From positions 62,001-126,000 of the forward strand of contig CAKZOO010000066.1 of the NCBI GenBank assembly GCA_937136455.1: a DNA stretch of 64,000 nt, given 5' to 3'. Position 1 is the first letter of the stretch, and each line of letters starts with the position of its first letter. This document shows, in pieces, positions 9,896 through 19,737 of the stretch. Source of the DNA: an uncultured Flavobacteriaceae bacterium (lineage in GTDB: Bacteria; Bacteroidota; Bacteroidia; Flavobacteriales; Flavobacteriaceae). Position numbers and translations under genes: made by a program. The notes under the pieces are model-generated. The model searched no databases. It was not told where the DNA came from and saw only the letters and a list, made by a program, of their open reading frames with translations.

Positions 9896-10327
9896 ATGAA
9901 TATTCACAAGATTCTAACTATTGTATCTTTAAGCGTAATATTAAGCTCATGTGTTGAGAATAATAATGCTGAAATAACCGTTGAAACTATTGTTAAATCA
10001 AATCATTCTTGGAATGATGTTCTACTAGAGCCCTACTTAGAAGGACAACCTCAAGTTCAGATTTTAAAATATACCATCCCACCGCATTATAAATTACCAG
10101 AGCACAAACATCCTGCAATGAATGCTGGAATTGTAACCAAAGGAAAATTAAGAGTTATCAGTACTCAAACAAATGATACTTTGATCATTTCAAAGGGAGA
10201 GCCTATTGTTGAACTAATCAATACCTGGCATTACGGAGAAAATATATCTGATTAACAATTGGAAATTATTGTGTTTTACGCTGGAGTAGAAGGTGTTCCG
10301 ATTACTGTAAAAAGAGAGGATAAATAA
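9896..10327 (+). pseudogene. Cupin domain protein interrupted by an in-frame TAA (10253-10255)
   Basis: ORF 9896-10255 ends ...[14 protein letters not shown]. The same frame continues [23 protein letters not shown] to 10327, which reads as the normal cupin C-terminus. Confidence 0.7.
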
Positions 10328-10329
10328 AG

Positions 10330-10524
10330 TTATTTTATTTTTCTGCCATTTACTAGGTAAACAAATGATCCAATAAATGGGAGTAATAGTACTAATGCAA
10401 TCCATAAGAGTTTTGTCTTAAAATCACTATTGCTATTTAATATTTTATAGATGCAGTAAAATGGGAGTGCTATTAGAATTAATGCAAAGAGTTGCCAAAT
10501 CAGAAGAGAAAAATTGAATTCCAT
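10330..10524 (-). CDS. Small PLD N-terminal-like (PLDc_N) membrane protein
   Basis: MEFNFSLLIWQLFALILIALPFYCIYKILNS...LLWIALVLLLPFIGSFVYLVNGRKIK: two TM segments with the PFIGSFVYL motif. Internal ATG at 10524 preferred. Confidence 0.7.
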   Translation of the reverse strand: MEFNFSLLIWQLFALILIALPFYCIYKILNSNSDFKTKLLWIALVLLLPFIGSFVYLVNGRKIK

Positions 10525-10643
10525 AATTGTATTTTCTATAAAATTAGAACTTATAAATTTCAAGAGGGTCCATAGTCGTTAATCGGTATTCCTATTCATT
10601 TTTAATCAACAGAGTTATCTTTAAGGTATTATAGTTTGATGTA

Positions 10644-11198
10644 ATGGACAATTTTCTTATATTTATGGACAAATGTCCAGTTATGATTTCAGATCAACAT
10701 ATTATTTCTGTGAAGGACCTAGAAGATTTAGATAAATCGATTAAAGTTTATGTGAGTAGATTTGATAAATTATCAAAAGATTCTACAAAATTTGAAAAGA
10801 TATCTTATTCTAATTTCTTCGATAATAAAATACTCATCAGTAAATCGATAAGACGAGGATTTCCTTTTGATTTATTCAATAAAATTAGAAAGGTGACTCC
10901 CTTTTCAGAAGATGATTGGTCTGAATATTTGAACTTATCGAAAAAAACGTTACAAAGACACCAAAAAGATTCTAACTTTTTATTTAAGCCTATACACACT
11001 GAAAAAATTATCGAAATTGCCGAGGTCACAAAATTTGGCACTGAGGTTTTTGATTCTGTAGAAAAATTTTACCTATGGCTTCAAACCCCTTCAATAGCTT
11101 TGGGTAGTTTAAAACCTTTTGAGCTTTTAAAAGATTCATATGGTAAGGAATTAGTGATGTCAGAATTGAATCGTATTGACCAAGGAATTTTTGCCTAA
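10644..11198 (+). CDS. Type II TA antitoxin, Xre/MbcA/ParS family (DUF2384-type)
   Basis: C-terminus TPSIALGSLKPFELLKDSYGKELVMSELNRIDQGIFA is typical; directly precedes a RES-domain gene. Confidence 0.88.
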   Translation: MDNFLIFMDKCPVMISDQHIISVKDLEDLDKSIKVYVSRFDKLSKDSTKFEKISYSNFFDNKILISKSIRRGFPFDLFNKIRKVTPFSEDDWSEYLNLSKKTLQRHQKDSNFLFKPIHTEKIIEIAEVTKFGTEVFDSVEKFYLWLQTPSIALGSLKPFELLKDSYGKELVMSELNRIDQGIFA

Positions 11199-11656
11199 TG
11201 AGAGTTTATAGGTTGACAAGGGAAAAATATTCAACTGATTTAAACGGAAGAGGTGCTGCGAAATTCGCTAATCGTTGGAATTCAAAAGGAACGGAACTTA
11301 TTTATACTTCAGAAAGTAGAGCATTAGCTATGTCAGAAGTAGCTGTCCATCTATCTTTAGCTTTATTGCCAAACGATTATGTAATGTTAGTAATTGATAT
11401 TCCAGAAGAAGTTTCGATAAAAACCATGGATATGAAAAGTGTGCCTAAGGATTGGAATACACATCCTCCTAGTATTTGGACTCAGCGAATAGGTGATGAA
11501 TTTATAGATGCTAATAAATTTTGTATCCTTAAAGTACCGTCTGCTGTAGTACCTGGTGACCATAATTTGTTAATTAATCCTCATCACAAAGACTTTAAAA
11601 AAATTTCAATAGTTGAAGTAAAAGGTTTTCAGTTTGATAAACGATTATTTAAATAA
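11198..11656 (+). CDS. RES domain toxin
   Basis: VYRLTREKYSTDLNGRGAAKFANRWNSKGTELIYTSESRALAMSEVAVHL; start overlaps the antitoxin stop (TAATG). Confidence 0.9.
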   Translation: MRVYRLTREKYSTDLNGRGAAKFANRWNSKGTELIYTSESRALAMSEVAVHLSLALLPNDYVMLVIDIPEEVSIKTMDMKSVPKDWNTHPPSIWTQRIGDEFIDANKFCILKVPSAVVPGDHNLLINPHHKDFKKISIVEVKGFQFDKRLFK

Positions 11657-11690
11657 AAAAGCCCAATCCTAAGATTGAGCTTTTTGTTTT
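11656..11690. terminator. Bidirectional terminator between RES toxin and pnp
   Basis: Inverted repeat aaaaagcccaatc-ctaa-gattgagcttttt, flanked by A- and T-tracts. Confidence 0.75.
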
Positions 11691-11704
11691 CAGAACAGTT
11701 GAGA

Positions 11705-13918
11705 TTAGTTTTTATCTCTTCTGTTATCTCTTCTATTGTCTCTTTTATTATTGTCTCTTCTGTCGTTATCTCTCGGTTTAGGAGGTTGATAACCTTCAGG
11801 TTTTGGCAACAATGCTTTTCTAGAAACTTTGTCTTTTTTAGTTCTAGGATCAACTCCAAAGTATTTTACATCAAATACATCACCCATATTAACAACGTCA
11901 GTTACACTTTCAGTGCGTTCCCAAGCGAGTTCTGATACGTGAAGTAATACTTCGTTTCCTGGAGCTTCTACATACTCAACTACAGCACCAAAATCTAAGA
12001 TCTTGATCACTTTCACTTCGTATACAGATCCAACTTCTGGTTTAAAGCTAATCGAAGCGATTTTTGCAAGTACTGCATCAATTCCTTCTTGACTTGTACC
12101 AAGGATTTCAACGATTCCTTCTTCAGTTACAGGATCTTCATTGATTACAATGGTACATCCTGTTGCTTTTTGAAGCTCTTGAATCACTTTTCCACCTGGT
12201 CCGATTAATGCTCCAATGTATTCGTTAGCAATACGTTCTGTAATCATTTTAGGAGCATGTGCTTTTACATCAGCATTTGGAGTATCGATGGTTTCAGTGA
12301 TCTTAGAAAGGATGTGTAAACGACCATCTCTTGCTTGTTTTAAAGCATTCACTAAGATTTCATAAGAAAGACCTTTTACTTTGATGTCCATTTGACAAGC
12401 AGTAATTCCATCAGCTGTACCCGTAACTTTAAAGTCCATATCACCTAAGTGATCTTCATCACCTAAGATGTCAGAAAGAACGGCATAAGCACCTGAATCA
12501 GCATCAGAAATCAATCCCATTGCAATACCAGATACTGGCTTTTTCATTTGTACCCCTGCATCCATAAGTGCCATTGTACCAGCACAAACAGTAGCCATTG
12601 AAGAAGAACCATTTGATTCTAAGATTTCAGAAACTACACGTACAGTGTAGGGACAGTTATCAGGAATCATTCCCTTTAGGGCTCTTTGAGCAAGGTTACC
12701 ATGTCCAACCTCTCTTCTTGAAGTACCTCTAATTGGTCTTGCTTCTCCGGTTGAGAATGGAGGGAAGTTATAGTGTAGGTAGAATGTTTCTTCTCCTTCG
12801 AATGAAGGCATATCGATTTGGTTTGCTTCTCTCGAAGTACCAAGGGTTACTGTAGCTAATGCTTGAGTTTCCCCACGAGTAAAGATTGAAGAACCGTGTG
12901 TTGAAGGTAAGTAATCAACCTCACACCAGATTGGTCTGATTTCAGTAGTCTTACGACCATCTAAACGAAGCCCTTCTTTAAGTGTTAAATCACGAATAGC
13001 ATTCTTTTCAGCTTTGTGGTAGTATTTAGAAATTAAACCACCTTTTTCTTCTAATTCCTCTTCAGAGAAAGAAGCTTTAACTTCGTCTTTGATAGCTGAA
13101 AAAGCAGCAGAACGTTCGTGTTTTGCAGAACCAGCCTTGGCGATGGCATATACTTTATCATATGCAAGTTCTCTTACTCTAGCTTCTAAAGCTTCATCTT
13201 CTTCAGCTGGAGTGTATGTTCTAGTTTCTTTTTTGCCGAATGCTTGAGCTAAAGCTACCTGTGCAGCACATTGAACTTTGATGGCTTCATGAGCAAATTG
13301 AATGGCCTCTGCCATTTCTTCTTCGCTGATCTCTTTCATTTCACCTTCAACCATCATAACAGAATCAGCAGATGCACCGATTACCATATCGATATCAGAT
13401 TCTCCTAATTGAGCAATTGTCGGGTTGATGATGAATTCGCCGTTAATACGTCCAACTCTTACTTCAGAGATTGGAGTTTCAAATGGAATATCTGAAAGTT
13501 GAATAGCAGCAGAAGCAGCTAATCCAGCCATAGCATCAGGCATTACATTTTCGTCGTGAGACATTAATTGAATCATCACCTGAGTTTCAGCGTGGTAATC
13601 TTTAGGGAATAATGGACGTAATACACGATCCACTAAACGCATGGTTAATACTTCTCCATCAGAAGGACGTGCTTCTCTTTTGAAGAATCCACCAGGATAT
13701 CTTCCTGCAGCAGCAAATTTTTCTCTGTAATCTACTGTAAGTGGTAAGAAATCCACGTCAGCTTGATCGTAATTAGAAACTACAGTACAAAGTAGCATAC
13801 AGTTACCAGAACGAACCACGACAGAACCGTGTGCTTGTTTGGCTAATTTTCCAGTTTCGATAGAAATCTCTCTACCGTCACCGAGGTCAATGACCTCTTT
13901 AAATACTTTTGGTATCAT
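11705..13918 (-). CDS. pnp: Polyribonucleotide nucleotidyltransferase
   Basis: Full-length PNPase ([32 protein letters not shown]...; [18 protein letters not shown]1 domain; RDN-rich tail). Confidence 0.98.
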   Translation of the reverse strand: MIPKVFKEVIDLGDGREISIETGKLAKQAHGSVVVRSGNCMLLCTVVSNYDQADVDFLPLTVDYREKFAAAGRYPGGFFKREARPSDGEVLTMRLVDRVLRPLFPKDYHAETQVMIQLMSHDENVMPDAMAGLAASAAIQLSDIPFETPISEVRVGRINGEFIINPTIAQLGESDIDMVIGASADSVMMVEGEMKEISEEEMAEAIQFAHEAIKVQCAAQVALAQAFGKKETRTYTPAEEDEALEARVRELAYDKVYAIAKAGSAKHERSAAFSAIKDEVKASFSEEELEEKGGLISKYYHKAEKNAIRDLTLKEGLRLDGRKTTEIRPIWCEVDYLPSTHGSSIFTRGETQALATVTLGTSREANQIDMPSFEGEETFYLHYNFPPFSTGEARPIRGTSRREVGHGNLAQRALKGMIPDNCPYTVRVVSEILESNGSSSMATVCAGTMALMDAGVQMKKPVSGIAMGLISDADSGAYAVLSDILGDEDHLGDMDFKVTGTADGITACQMDIKVKGLSYEILVNALKQARDGRLHILSKITETIDTPNADVKAHAPKMITERIANEYIGALIGPGGKVIQELQKATGCTIVINEDPVTEEGIVEILGTSQEGIDAVLAKIASISFKPEVGSVYEVKVIKILDFGAVVEYVEAPGNEVLLHVSELAWERTESVTDVVNMGDVFDVKYFGVDPRTKKDKVSRKALLPKPEGYQPPKPRDNDRRDNNKRDNRRDNRRDKN

Positions 13919-14043
13919 AAAATAGATTTAAGTCTTATAAGTAAGACTGTGTTAAACAATGGTCATCAGTAGGATTACTGATCTTGTTGTGTTGTGTGTG
14001 TTCGACCAATGAAAAACTAAAGTGTCAGCTTTAAAAGAAAAGC

Positions 14044-14067
14044 AAAAAAAGGGAAGCATTGCTTCCC
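14044..14067 (-). terminator. Rho-independent terminator for rpsO
   Basis: gggaagc-att-gcttccc with an A-tract on + (T-tract for the - strand). Confidence 0.75.
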
Positions 14068-14074
14068 TTTTAAC

Positions 14075-14344
14075 TTATTTACGAATATTCAATTCTTTAA
14101 TTAACTCACGATATCTAACGATATCATTGGCTTTTAAGTAATCGAGTAAACTTCTACGTTTACCTACTAATTTTACTAACGAACGCTCTGTATTAAAATC
14201 TTTACGATTGTTTTTTAAGTGTCCTGTTAAGTGGTTAATTCTGTAAGTAAAAAGAGCGATTTGCCCTTCAGTGTTACCTGTGTTTGATTCGCTTCCGCCG
14301 TATTGTTTAAAAATTTCGGCTTTCTTTTCTTTTGATAAATACAT
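14075..14344 (-). CDS. rpsO: 30S ribosomal protein S15
   Basis: MYLSKEKKAEIFKQYGGSESNTGNTEGQIALFTYRINHLTGHLKNNRKDFNTERSL...; 89 aa from the internal ATG at 14344. Confidence 0.97.
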   Translation of the reverse strand: MYLSKEKKAEIFKQYGGSESNTGNTEGQIALFTYRINHLTGHLKNNRKDFNTERSLVKLVGKRRSLLDYLKANDIVRYRELIKELNIRK

Positions 14345-14397
14345 TCCAATATTGTTTAAATGATTCTTATGTATGTGATTGATTTTCAATCAGGCTG

Positions 14398-14405
14398 CAA
14401 ATATA
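14398..14405 (-). promoter_or_regulatory. Bacteroidota -7 box for rpsO
   Basis: CAAATATA on + = TATATTTG on -; implies a ~50-nt leader before 14344. Confidence 0.5.
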
Positions 14406-14415
14406 AAATAAAATT

Positions 14416-15276
14416 TTAGTTACGCAGCGGATTATTCTGAATTAAATCAATATAAAGGTTGATGTTCTTTTTTAGCTTTGATCGATGTGAAATAAAATCC
14501 AAGAAACCGTGTTCTAATAAGAACTCAGAAGTTTGAAATCCTTCTGGAAGATCTTGTCCAGTAGCTTCTTTAACCACTCGAGGTCCAGCAAATCCAATTA
14601 ACGCTCCTGGTTCAGAGATATTGATGTCTCCGAGCATAGCGTAAGAGGCTGTAGTACCACCAGTTGTTGGATCGGTACACAAAGAAATATAAGGGAGTTG
14701 TGCTTCCGCTAATTGAGCGAGTTTCGCAGAAGTTTTTGCAAGTTGCATTAACGAAATTGCAGCTTCCATCATACGAGCACCACCAGATTTTGATATCATT
14801 ACAAATGGTAATTTGTTTTTGATAGCATAGTCTATTCCTCTGGAAATCTTTTCACCAACTACAGATCCCATAGATCCACCGATAAAACCAAAATCCATAC
14901 AACAAACCACTAAGTCTTTTCCTTGAGACTTTCCTACCGCTGTTCTAACAGCGTCTTTCAGACCTGTTTTTTTCTGAGCAGCCTTTAGACGTTCGTCGTA
15001 TTTTTTGGTATCTACGAATTTTAAGGGATCCTTAGATGTGATATTTGCATCTAATTCCTTGTATTTATTGTCATCGAAAAGAATTTCAAAATACTCTTTA
15101 GAGCCAATTCTAACGTGGTAATCATCCTCTGGACTTACATAAAAGTTTTTTGCAAGTGCGTCAGATTCAACTATTTTACCTGTTGGAGATCGGTACCATA
15201 AGCCTTTAGGAGTATCCTTTTTTTGCTCGGTAGTTGTTTGAATTCCTTTTTCAGTTCTTTTAAACCATGCAGCCAT
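14416..15276 (-). CDS. accD: Acetyl-CoA carboxylase carboxyltransferase subunit beta
   Basis: [14 protein letters not shown]...[12 protein letters not shown]...[21 protein letters not shown]...[19 protein letters not shown]. Confidence 0.96.
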   Translation of the reverse strand: MAAWFKRTEKGIQTTTEQKKDTPKGLWYRSPTGKIVESDALAKNFYVSPEDDYHVRIGSKEYFEILFDDNKYKELDANITSKDPLKFVDTKKYDERLKAAQKKTGLKDAVRTAVGKSQGKDLVVCCMDFGFIGGSMGSVVGEKISRGIDYAIKNKLPFVMISKSGGARMMEAAISLMQLAKTSAKLAQLAEAQLPYISLCTDPTTGGTTASYAMLGDINISEPGALIGFAGPRVVKEATGQDLPEGFQTSEFLLEHGFLDFISHRSKLKKNINLYIDLIQNNPLRN

Positions 15277-15309
15277 ATAACTATATCTTTTAAAAGATAA
15301 AGATAGTAT

Positions 15310-16377
15310 TTATAATGTATTTACATTATTTAAATCTTCAAAAGCTTGCTTTAAACGAGCTACAAAAGTCTTTTCACCTTCTCTTAACCAAACTCTTGGA
15401 TCGTAGTATTTTTTGTTTGGTTGATCGTCTCCTTCTGGATTTCCAATTTGAGATTGTAAGTAATCTTTTTTGTCTTGGATAAAGTCTCTAACACCCGTTA
15501 AGAAACCGTATTGTAAATCGGTATCGATGTTCATTTTGATTACTCCGTATCCGATAGACTCTCTTATTTCTTCTAAAGTAGATCCAGATCCACCGTGGAA
15601 CACAAAATCGATGTGATTTTCTTCAACACCGTATTTCTCTGTAATGTACTCTTGAGAGTTTTTTAAGATTTTAGGAGTTAATTTAACGTTTCCAGGTTTG
15701 TATACTCCGTGAACGTTACCAAATGCAGCAGCAATCGTAAAACGAGGGCTTACTTTAGAAAGCTCTTCATAGGCGTAGGCTACTTCTTCAGGTTGTGTGT
15801 ATAGTTTAGAAGCATCAACATCAGAATTGTCCACTCCGTCTTCTTCACCACCTGTTATTCCGAGTTCAATTTCAAGGGTCATACCCATTTTACTCATTCT
15901 CGCTAAGTATTCTTTACAGATAGCGATGTTTTCTTCTAATGGCTCTTCCGATAAATCAATCATATGAGAAGAGAATAATGGAGCTCCAGTTTCAGCAAAA
16001 TGTGCTTCAGAAGCTTCTAATAAACCATCAATCCATGGCAATAATTTTTTAGCACAATGGTCTGTGTGTAAAATTACAGGAACACCATAGGCTTTAGCTA
16101 ATTGGTGTACGTGTTTTGCACCAGCAATTGCTCCTTGTATAGCAGCGTTTTGGTTTTCATTTGAAAGTCCTTTTCCAGCATTGAACTGAGCACCTCCATT
16201 TGAGAATTGAATAATAACTGGAGCGTTGAGTTCTGCAGCAGCTTCTAAAACACCGTTAATGGAATTTGATCCTGTTACATTGACTGCTGGTAAAGCAAAT
16301 CCTTTTTCTTTAGCGTAATTAAAAATTTCTTGTACTTGATCACCGGTCGCAACACCAGGTTTAATATTATGCGCCAT
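15310..16377 (-). CDS. fbaA: Class II fructose-bisphosphate aldolase
   Basis: HTDHCAKKLLPWIDGLL, ELGITGGEEDGVDN, FVFHGGSGSTLEEI. Confidence 0.96.
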   Translation of the reverse strand: MAHNIKPGVATGDQVQEIFNYAKEKGFALPAVNVTGSNSINGVLEAAAELNAPVIIQFSNGGAQFNAGKGLSNENQNAAIQGAIAGAKHVHQLAKAYGVPVILHTDHCAKKLLPWIDGLLEASEAHFAETGAPLFSSHMIDLSEEPLEENIAICKEYLARMSKMGMTLEIELGITGGEEDGVDNSDVDASKLYTQPEEVAYAYEELSKVSPRFTIAAAFGNVHGVYKPGNVKLTPKILKNSQEYITEKYGVEENHIDFVFHGGSGSTLEEIRESIGYGVIKMNIDTDLQYGFLTGVRDFIQDKKDYLQSQIGNPEGDDQPNKKYYDPRVWLREGEKTFVARLKQAFEDLNNVNTL

Positions 16378-16406
16378 GATAATGGTTTTGGTTATTAATA
16401 GTGCGG

Positions 16407-16414
16407 CAAAAATA
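16407..16414 (-). promoter_or_regulatory. Bacteroidota -7 box for fbaA
   Basis: CAAAAATA on + = TATTTTTG on -, 30 bp upstream of the start. Confidence 0.45.
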
Positions 16415-16428
16415 CAAATAAATCTAGA

Positions 16429-18897
16429 CTAAAAAGGATAATTTATCCCTATGTTTATTACGGAATTCGCAAAATTAAAGCTTCTAAACCAGCGATTTCC
16501 TAAACTGAGGGAGGGATCGTGGGTCTTAAACCCTAAATCAACTCTAAACACGAAGTAGTCGAAGTCATATCGGATACCAAACCCGGTACCTAATGCGATG
16601 TCTTTAAGGGATTTAAATCCGTCAAAGGTACTTTCAGGCTCGTTGATTTGATCGTATACATTCCAGATATTTCCGGCATCCGCGAAGAGTGCAGCTTTGA
16701 TGTTTCCAGCAAGTGGGAAACGATATTCTAAATTGAAAGCTAACTTAAAATTGGCCTCGTTGAAGTCATTTTGATTTTTAGTGGCTCCAGGTCCTAATTC
16801 ATAGGCATTCCAAGCTCGTATATCATTGGAACCACCTGCAAAATAGGATCGAGTAAAGGGAACAGAAGTAGAATTTCCATAGGGGATAGCAATCCCTGCA
16901 AAGCTTCTAAAGGCAATCATTCGATCGTCACCAGTTCTCCAGTGCTTTATGTAATCCACCTCTGTTTTGAAATACTGAGAAAAGGGCACCCCAGCGATCA
17001 CATAAGTACCTGAATCGTTTTGATTGACGTTTAAGTTTCTAGAAAGCATTGCTAAAAGGTTTCCAGCAGACTCAAACTTAAGCCTCAACTGATAGAAGCT
17101 TGGATCGGTAATTCCTTTTGAATTATTTTTTGTTATGGTGTAATAAGAAGCGGCAATTAGGTTGTTTTCAGTCAATCTTTTTTGTCGTTCAGCAATCGAA
17201 TTAATCTCTTTGTAGTCTTGTGATTGTGGATCTTCACTGCTCAAAAATTCATTGATAAATCCTTCTGTTCCCTCTGGAATACTTAGTTGAATGCCTTCTG
17301 TTCCCGATTCAAAAAAGGAATTGTATCGATTGTAGGTGTTGTAATTGATCGCAGTATTGTTTAATCGGTCAAAAGTGTTTTGATATACAGCAAAGAAGCG
17401 ACTGGGATTGAGGTTTTGAATGTATTGAACATCGATGAGAGAAAGACTGTGTTTTACGGCATCTTCTTTAGACCAATTGAATCCATAAGTAGTGTTAAAA
17501 GTTTGTTTGTCTAGACCGATATTCGACTGAATACTCCTACCTAAGCTCAATCTTGTTTTAGGAAGCATATAAGTTGGGATCCACGACTTGATATTGATGA
17601 TTGGAAACCAAAGAGAGGGAATGTTTAAATTGAAATCCAATCCAAATTCTGAAACGTAATCCTTGGACGATACTGCAGCATCACCTAAAAGCCCTATCGA
17701 TCCTCTAGCAGATACGCTGAGTAATTCGGCTCCTTTAAATACGTTTCTAGCGATAAGTGAACTGCTGAATGCCAAACCTAATTTTTGAATGTTAGAGTGG
17801 GTGACATCCAAACTCGATTCAGAGGTGTATTTGTCTTTTGAATTTAAAAAAATAGAAGTTTCAAGATCTCTGGTGTCAGCTTGTTCATAAAAACTAATAC
17901 TTGGATATTTAAAGGTGCTTAAATTGGATATTTGACGATAGGTTCGTTGGCGATCCAGCTCACGATACAAACTATCTTTTGTGAAATAGATCGCATCAGT
18001 AATTACTTTAGGTTTGTATTTCAAGGGAGCTGAATAAAATAGTTTATAGTTGAAATAATCCAATGAGTCCATCTTTTGATCGATTTCAGGAAGGACATCT
18101 ATATAAACTTTGATCTGATCGATCCGATGTTTTTGAAAGGCTTTAATAGGAGTCCCATCGACTCCAACCCCTTTGGGGTTTTCTATTTTCATCAAAACCT
18201 CCAATGAGGGATCAAATTCAGCTAAGGTGTCTCTTGTGATGGAATAACGAATTGCTGTTGGTTGAAAATTGTAAACACCATTATTTTTAAACCATTGCGT
18301 AATTCTATTTTGTTCTTCTTTGAAATTGTTGAGTTTAAAAGTTTCACCTTTTTGAATAAAGCTCTTAGAAGAATCATTGTTGTAGATCGAATCGATTAGT
18401 TTGGATGCAAAATCTGTAGCAGTACTGTCTATTTTAAAAGGATGCCCCAAACTAACCATATAGCGAACTTTTGCCTTGTTCTTTTTTTTGTGTTTTAGGA
18501 TGCTATCTTCGATTTTGACTTTAAAATACCCTTGGGCTTCAAAGAATGATTTGAGCTTCATTTTTGACTGCTCAATATCTTTTTGGTTAACGACAACTTC
18601 AGGTTCACCAACCTTTGCTAACCAAGATTTTTTTATTCCTTTGGAATCTTGAGGAGCGATTTGATAGAGAAATAATTTTAATGGATAGGTGAATATTCGA
18701 GTATTGGGTTTTGGACTCACAAGAGATAAAACACTATCAGTCTTACTTTTTTTACCGTCGAGATAAAGTTGGTTTTCAAGTAATAAATACTCGTCCTGAG
18801 CTAGGTTTTTGAGTGGATTACACGAGAAAAAGCTCAAAACTAGCAAGATAAAGCTTAGTTTTGTAAGAAAGAATGATGTCGTAGTCGTCCTATTCAT
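16429..18897 (-). CDS. tamL: TamL-type BamA/Omp85-family outer membrane lipoprotein
   Basis: Lipobox LSFFSC-NPLKNL...DEYLLL; C-terminal Omp85 barrel FTRSYFAGGSNDIRAW...FRVDLGFKTHDPS. Confidence 0.9.
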   Translation of the reverse strand: MNRTTTTSFFLTKLSFILLVLSFFSCNPLKNLAQDEYLLLENQLYLDGKKSKTDSVLSLVSPKPNTRIFTYPLKLFLYQIAPQDSKGIKKSWLAKVGEPEVVVNQKDIEQSKMKLKSFFEAQGYFKVKIEDSILKHKKKNKAKVRYMVSLGHPFKIDSTATDFASKLIDSIYNNDSSKSFIQKGETFKLNNFKEEQNRITQWFKNNGVYNFQPTAIRYSITRDTLAEFDPSLEVLMKIENPKGVGVDGTPIKAFQKHRIDQIKVYIDVLPEIDQKMDSLDYFNYKLFYSAPLKYKPKVITDAIYFTKDSLYRELDRQRTYRQISNLSTFKYPSISFYEQADTRDLETSIFLNSKDKYTSESSLDVTHSNIQKLGLAFSSSLIARNVFKGAELLSVSARGSIGLLGDAAVSSKDYVSEFGLDFNLNIPSLWFPIINIKSWIPTYMLPKTRLSLGRSIQSNIGLDKQTFNTTYGFNWSKEDAVKHSLSLIDVQYIQNLNPSRFFAVYQNTFDRLNNTAINYNTYNRYNSFFESGTEGIQLSIPEGTEGFINEFLSSEDPQSQDYKEINSIAERQKRLTENNLIAASYYTITKNNSKGITDPSFYQLRLKFESAGNLLAMLSRNLNVNQNDSGTYVIAGVPFSQYFKTEVDYIKHWRTGDDRMIAFRSFAGIAIPYGNSTSVPFTRSYFAGGSNDIRAWNAYELGPGATKNQNDFNEANFKLAFNLEYRFPLAGNIKAALFADAGNIWNVYDQINEPESTFDGFKSLKDIALGTGFGIRYDFDYFVFRVDLGFKTHDPSLSLGNRWFRSFNFANSVINIGINYPF

Positions 18898-18920
18898 GAA
18901 TTCAAAATTACACTATTTGG

Positions 18921-19643
18921 ATGGTTGTAAAAAGTATTATAAAGCTTATCAAGAGTCTACAGCAAAAAAAATATAGAAATGAACATCAATTGTTTGTCGT
19001 TGAAGGTAAAAAATCTGTAGAGGAACTATTAGATTCTGACTTTAAATGCTATGGTGTATACCATACTGCAGAAAATGATCTTATCGATTCGTATTCTAAA
19101 GCTGAGCTAGTTAGTGCAAAAGAACTCGCTCAAATGAGTAGTTTGACAACACCTCCTGGAATCTTAGGGGTATTTCATTTTCCAAAACCTACAACCCCTG
19201 TTTTTGATGATTGGTCTCTTGTTTTAGATGACATCAGAGATCCTGGAAACTTAGGGACTATTATTCGATTGTGTGATTGGTTTGGGATTCGACAACTCAT
19301 TTGTTCCAAACAAACGGTTGATTGTTTCAATCCAAAAACACTACAAGCAACGATGGGTTCCATCTCAAGAGTTCAAATTCACTATGTAGATCTCAAGGAA
19401 TTTCTAACGCAATCAGAGCTTCCAATCTATGGAGCATTTATGGATGGCGATTCAATTTACAAGGCCAAATTGCCTCAAAAAGGATTACTTGTCATGGGAA
19501 ATGAGGCCAATGGAATTAGTGAAGCAGTTCAAAAGTTGATAAGCCAACGCATTTGTATTCCTTCCTATAGAGAATCTTCTACTGAGAGTCTTAATGTCGC
19601 TATGGCTACGGGGATCTTGCTCAATGAGATTAGAAGAGGATAA
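18921..19643 (+). CDS. TrmH/SpoU family RNA methyltransferase
   Basis: LDDIRDPGNLGTIIRLCDWFGI, LVMGNEANGIS, IPSYRESSTESLNVAMATGILL. Confidence 0.93.
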   Translation: MVVKSIIKLIKSLQQKKYRNEHQLFVVEGKKSVEELLDSDFKCYGVYHTAENDLIDSYSKAELVSAKELAQMSSLTTPPGILGVFHFPKPTTPVFDDWSLVLDDIRDPGNLGTIIRLCDWFGIRQLICSKQTVDCFNPKTLQATMGSISRVQIHYVDLKEFLTQSELPIYGAFMDGDSIYKAKLPQKGLLVMGNEANGISEAVQKLISQRICIPSYRESSTESLNVAMATGILLNEIRRG

Positions 19644-19737
19644 CTCCTTTTAAAATATATGTTTTGAAATCTATTTTATTGTGTATATATTACTCAATCA
19701 ATTTTAAATAAAGTTTTACCAAACAACAAACTAATAA

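Noticed and set aside
10214-10405. Minus-strand ORF (63 aa) across the cupin end
   Set aside because: Explained by the cupin frame and the PLDc_N-like gene; no independent support.
11629-11935. ORFs 11629..11859 (-) and 11675..11935 (+) at the pnp 3' end
   Set aside because: Shadow frames of the RDN-rich pnp tail and the terminator.
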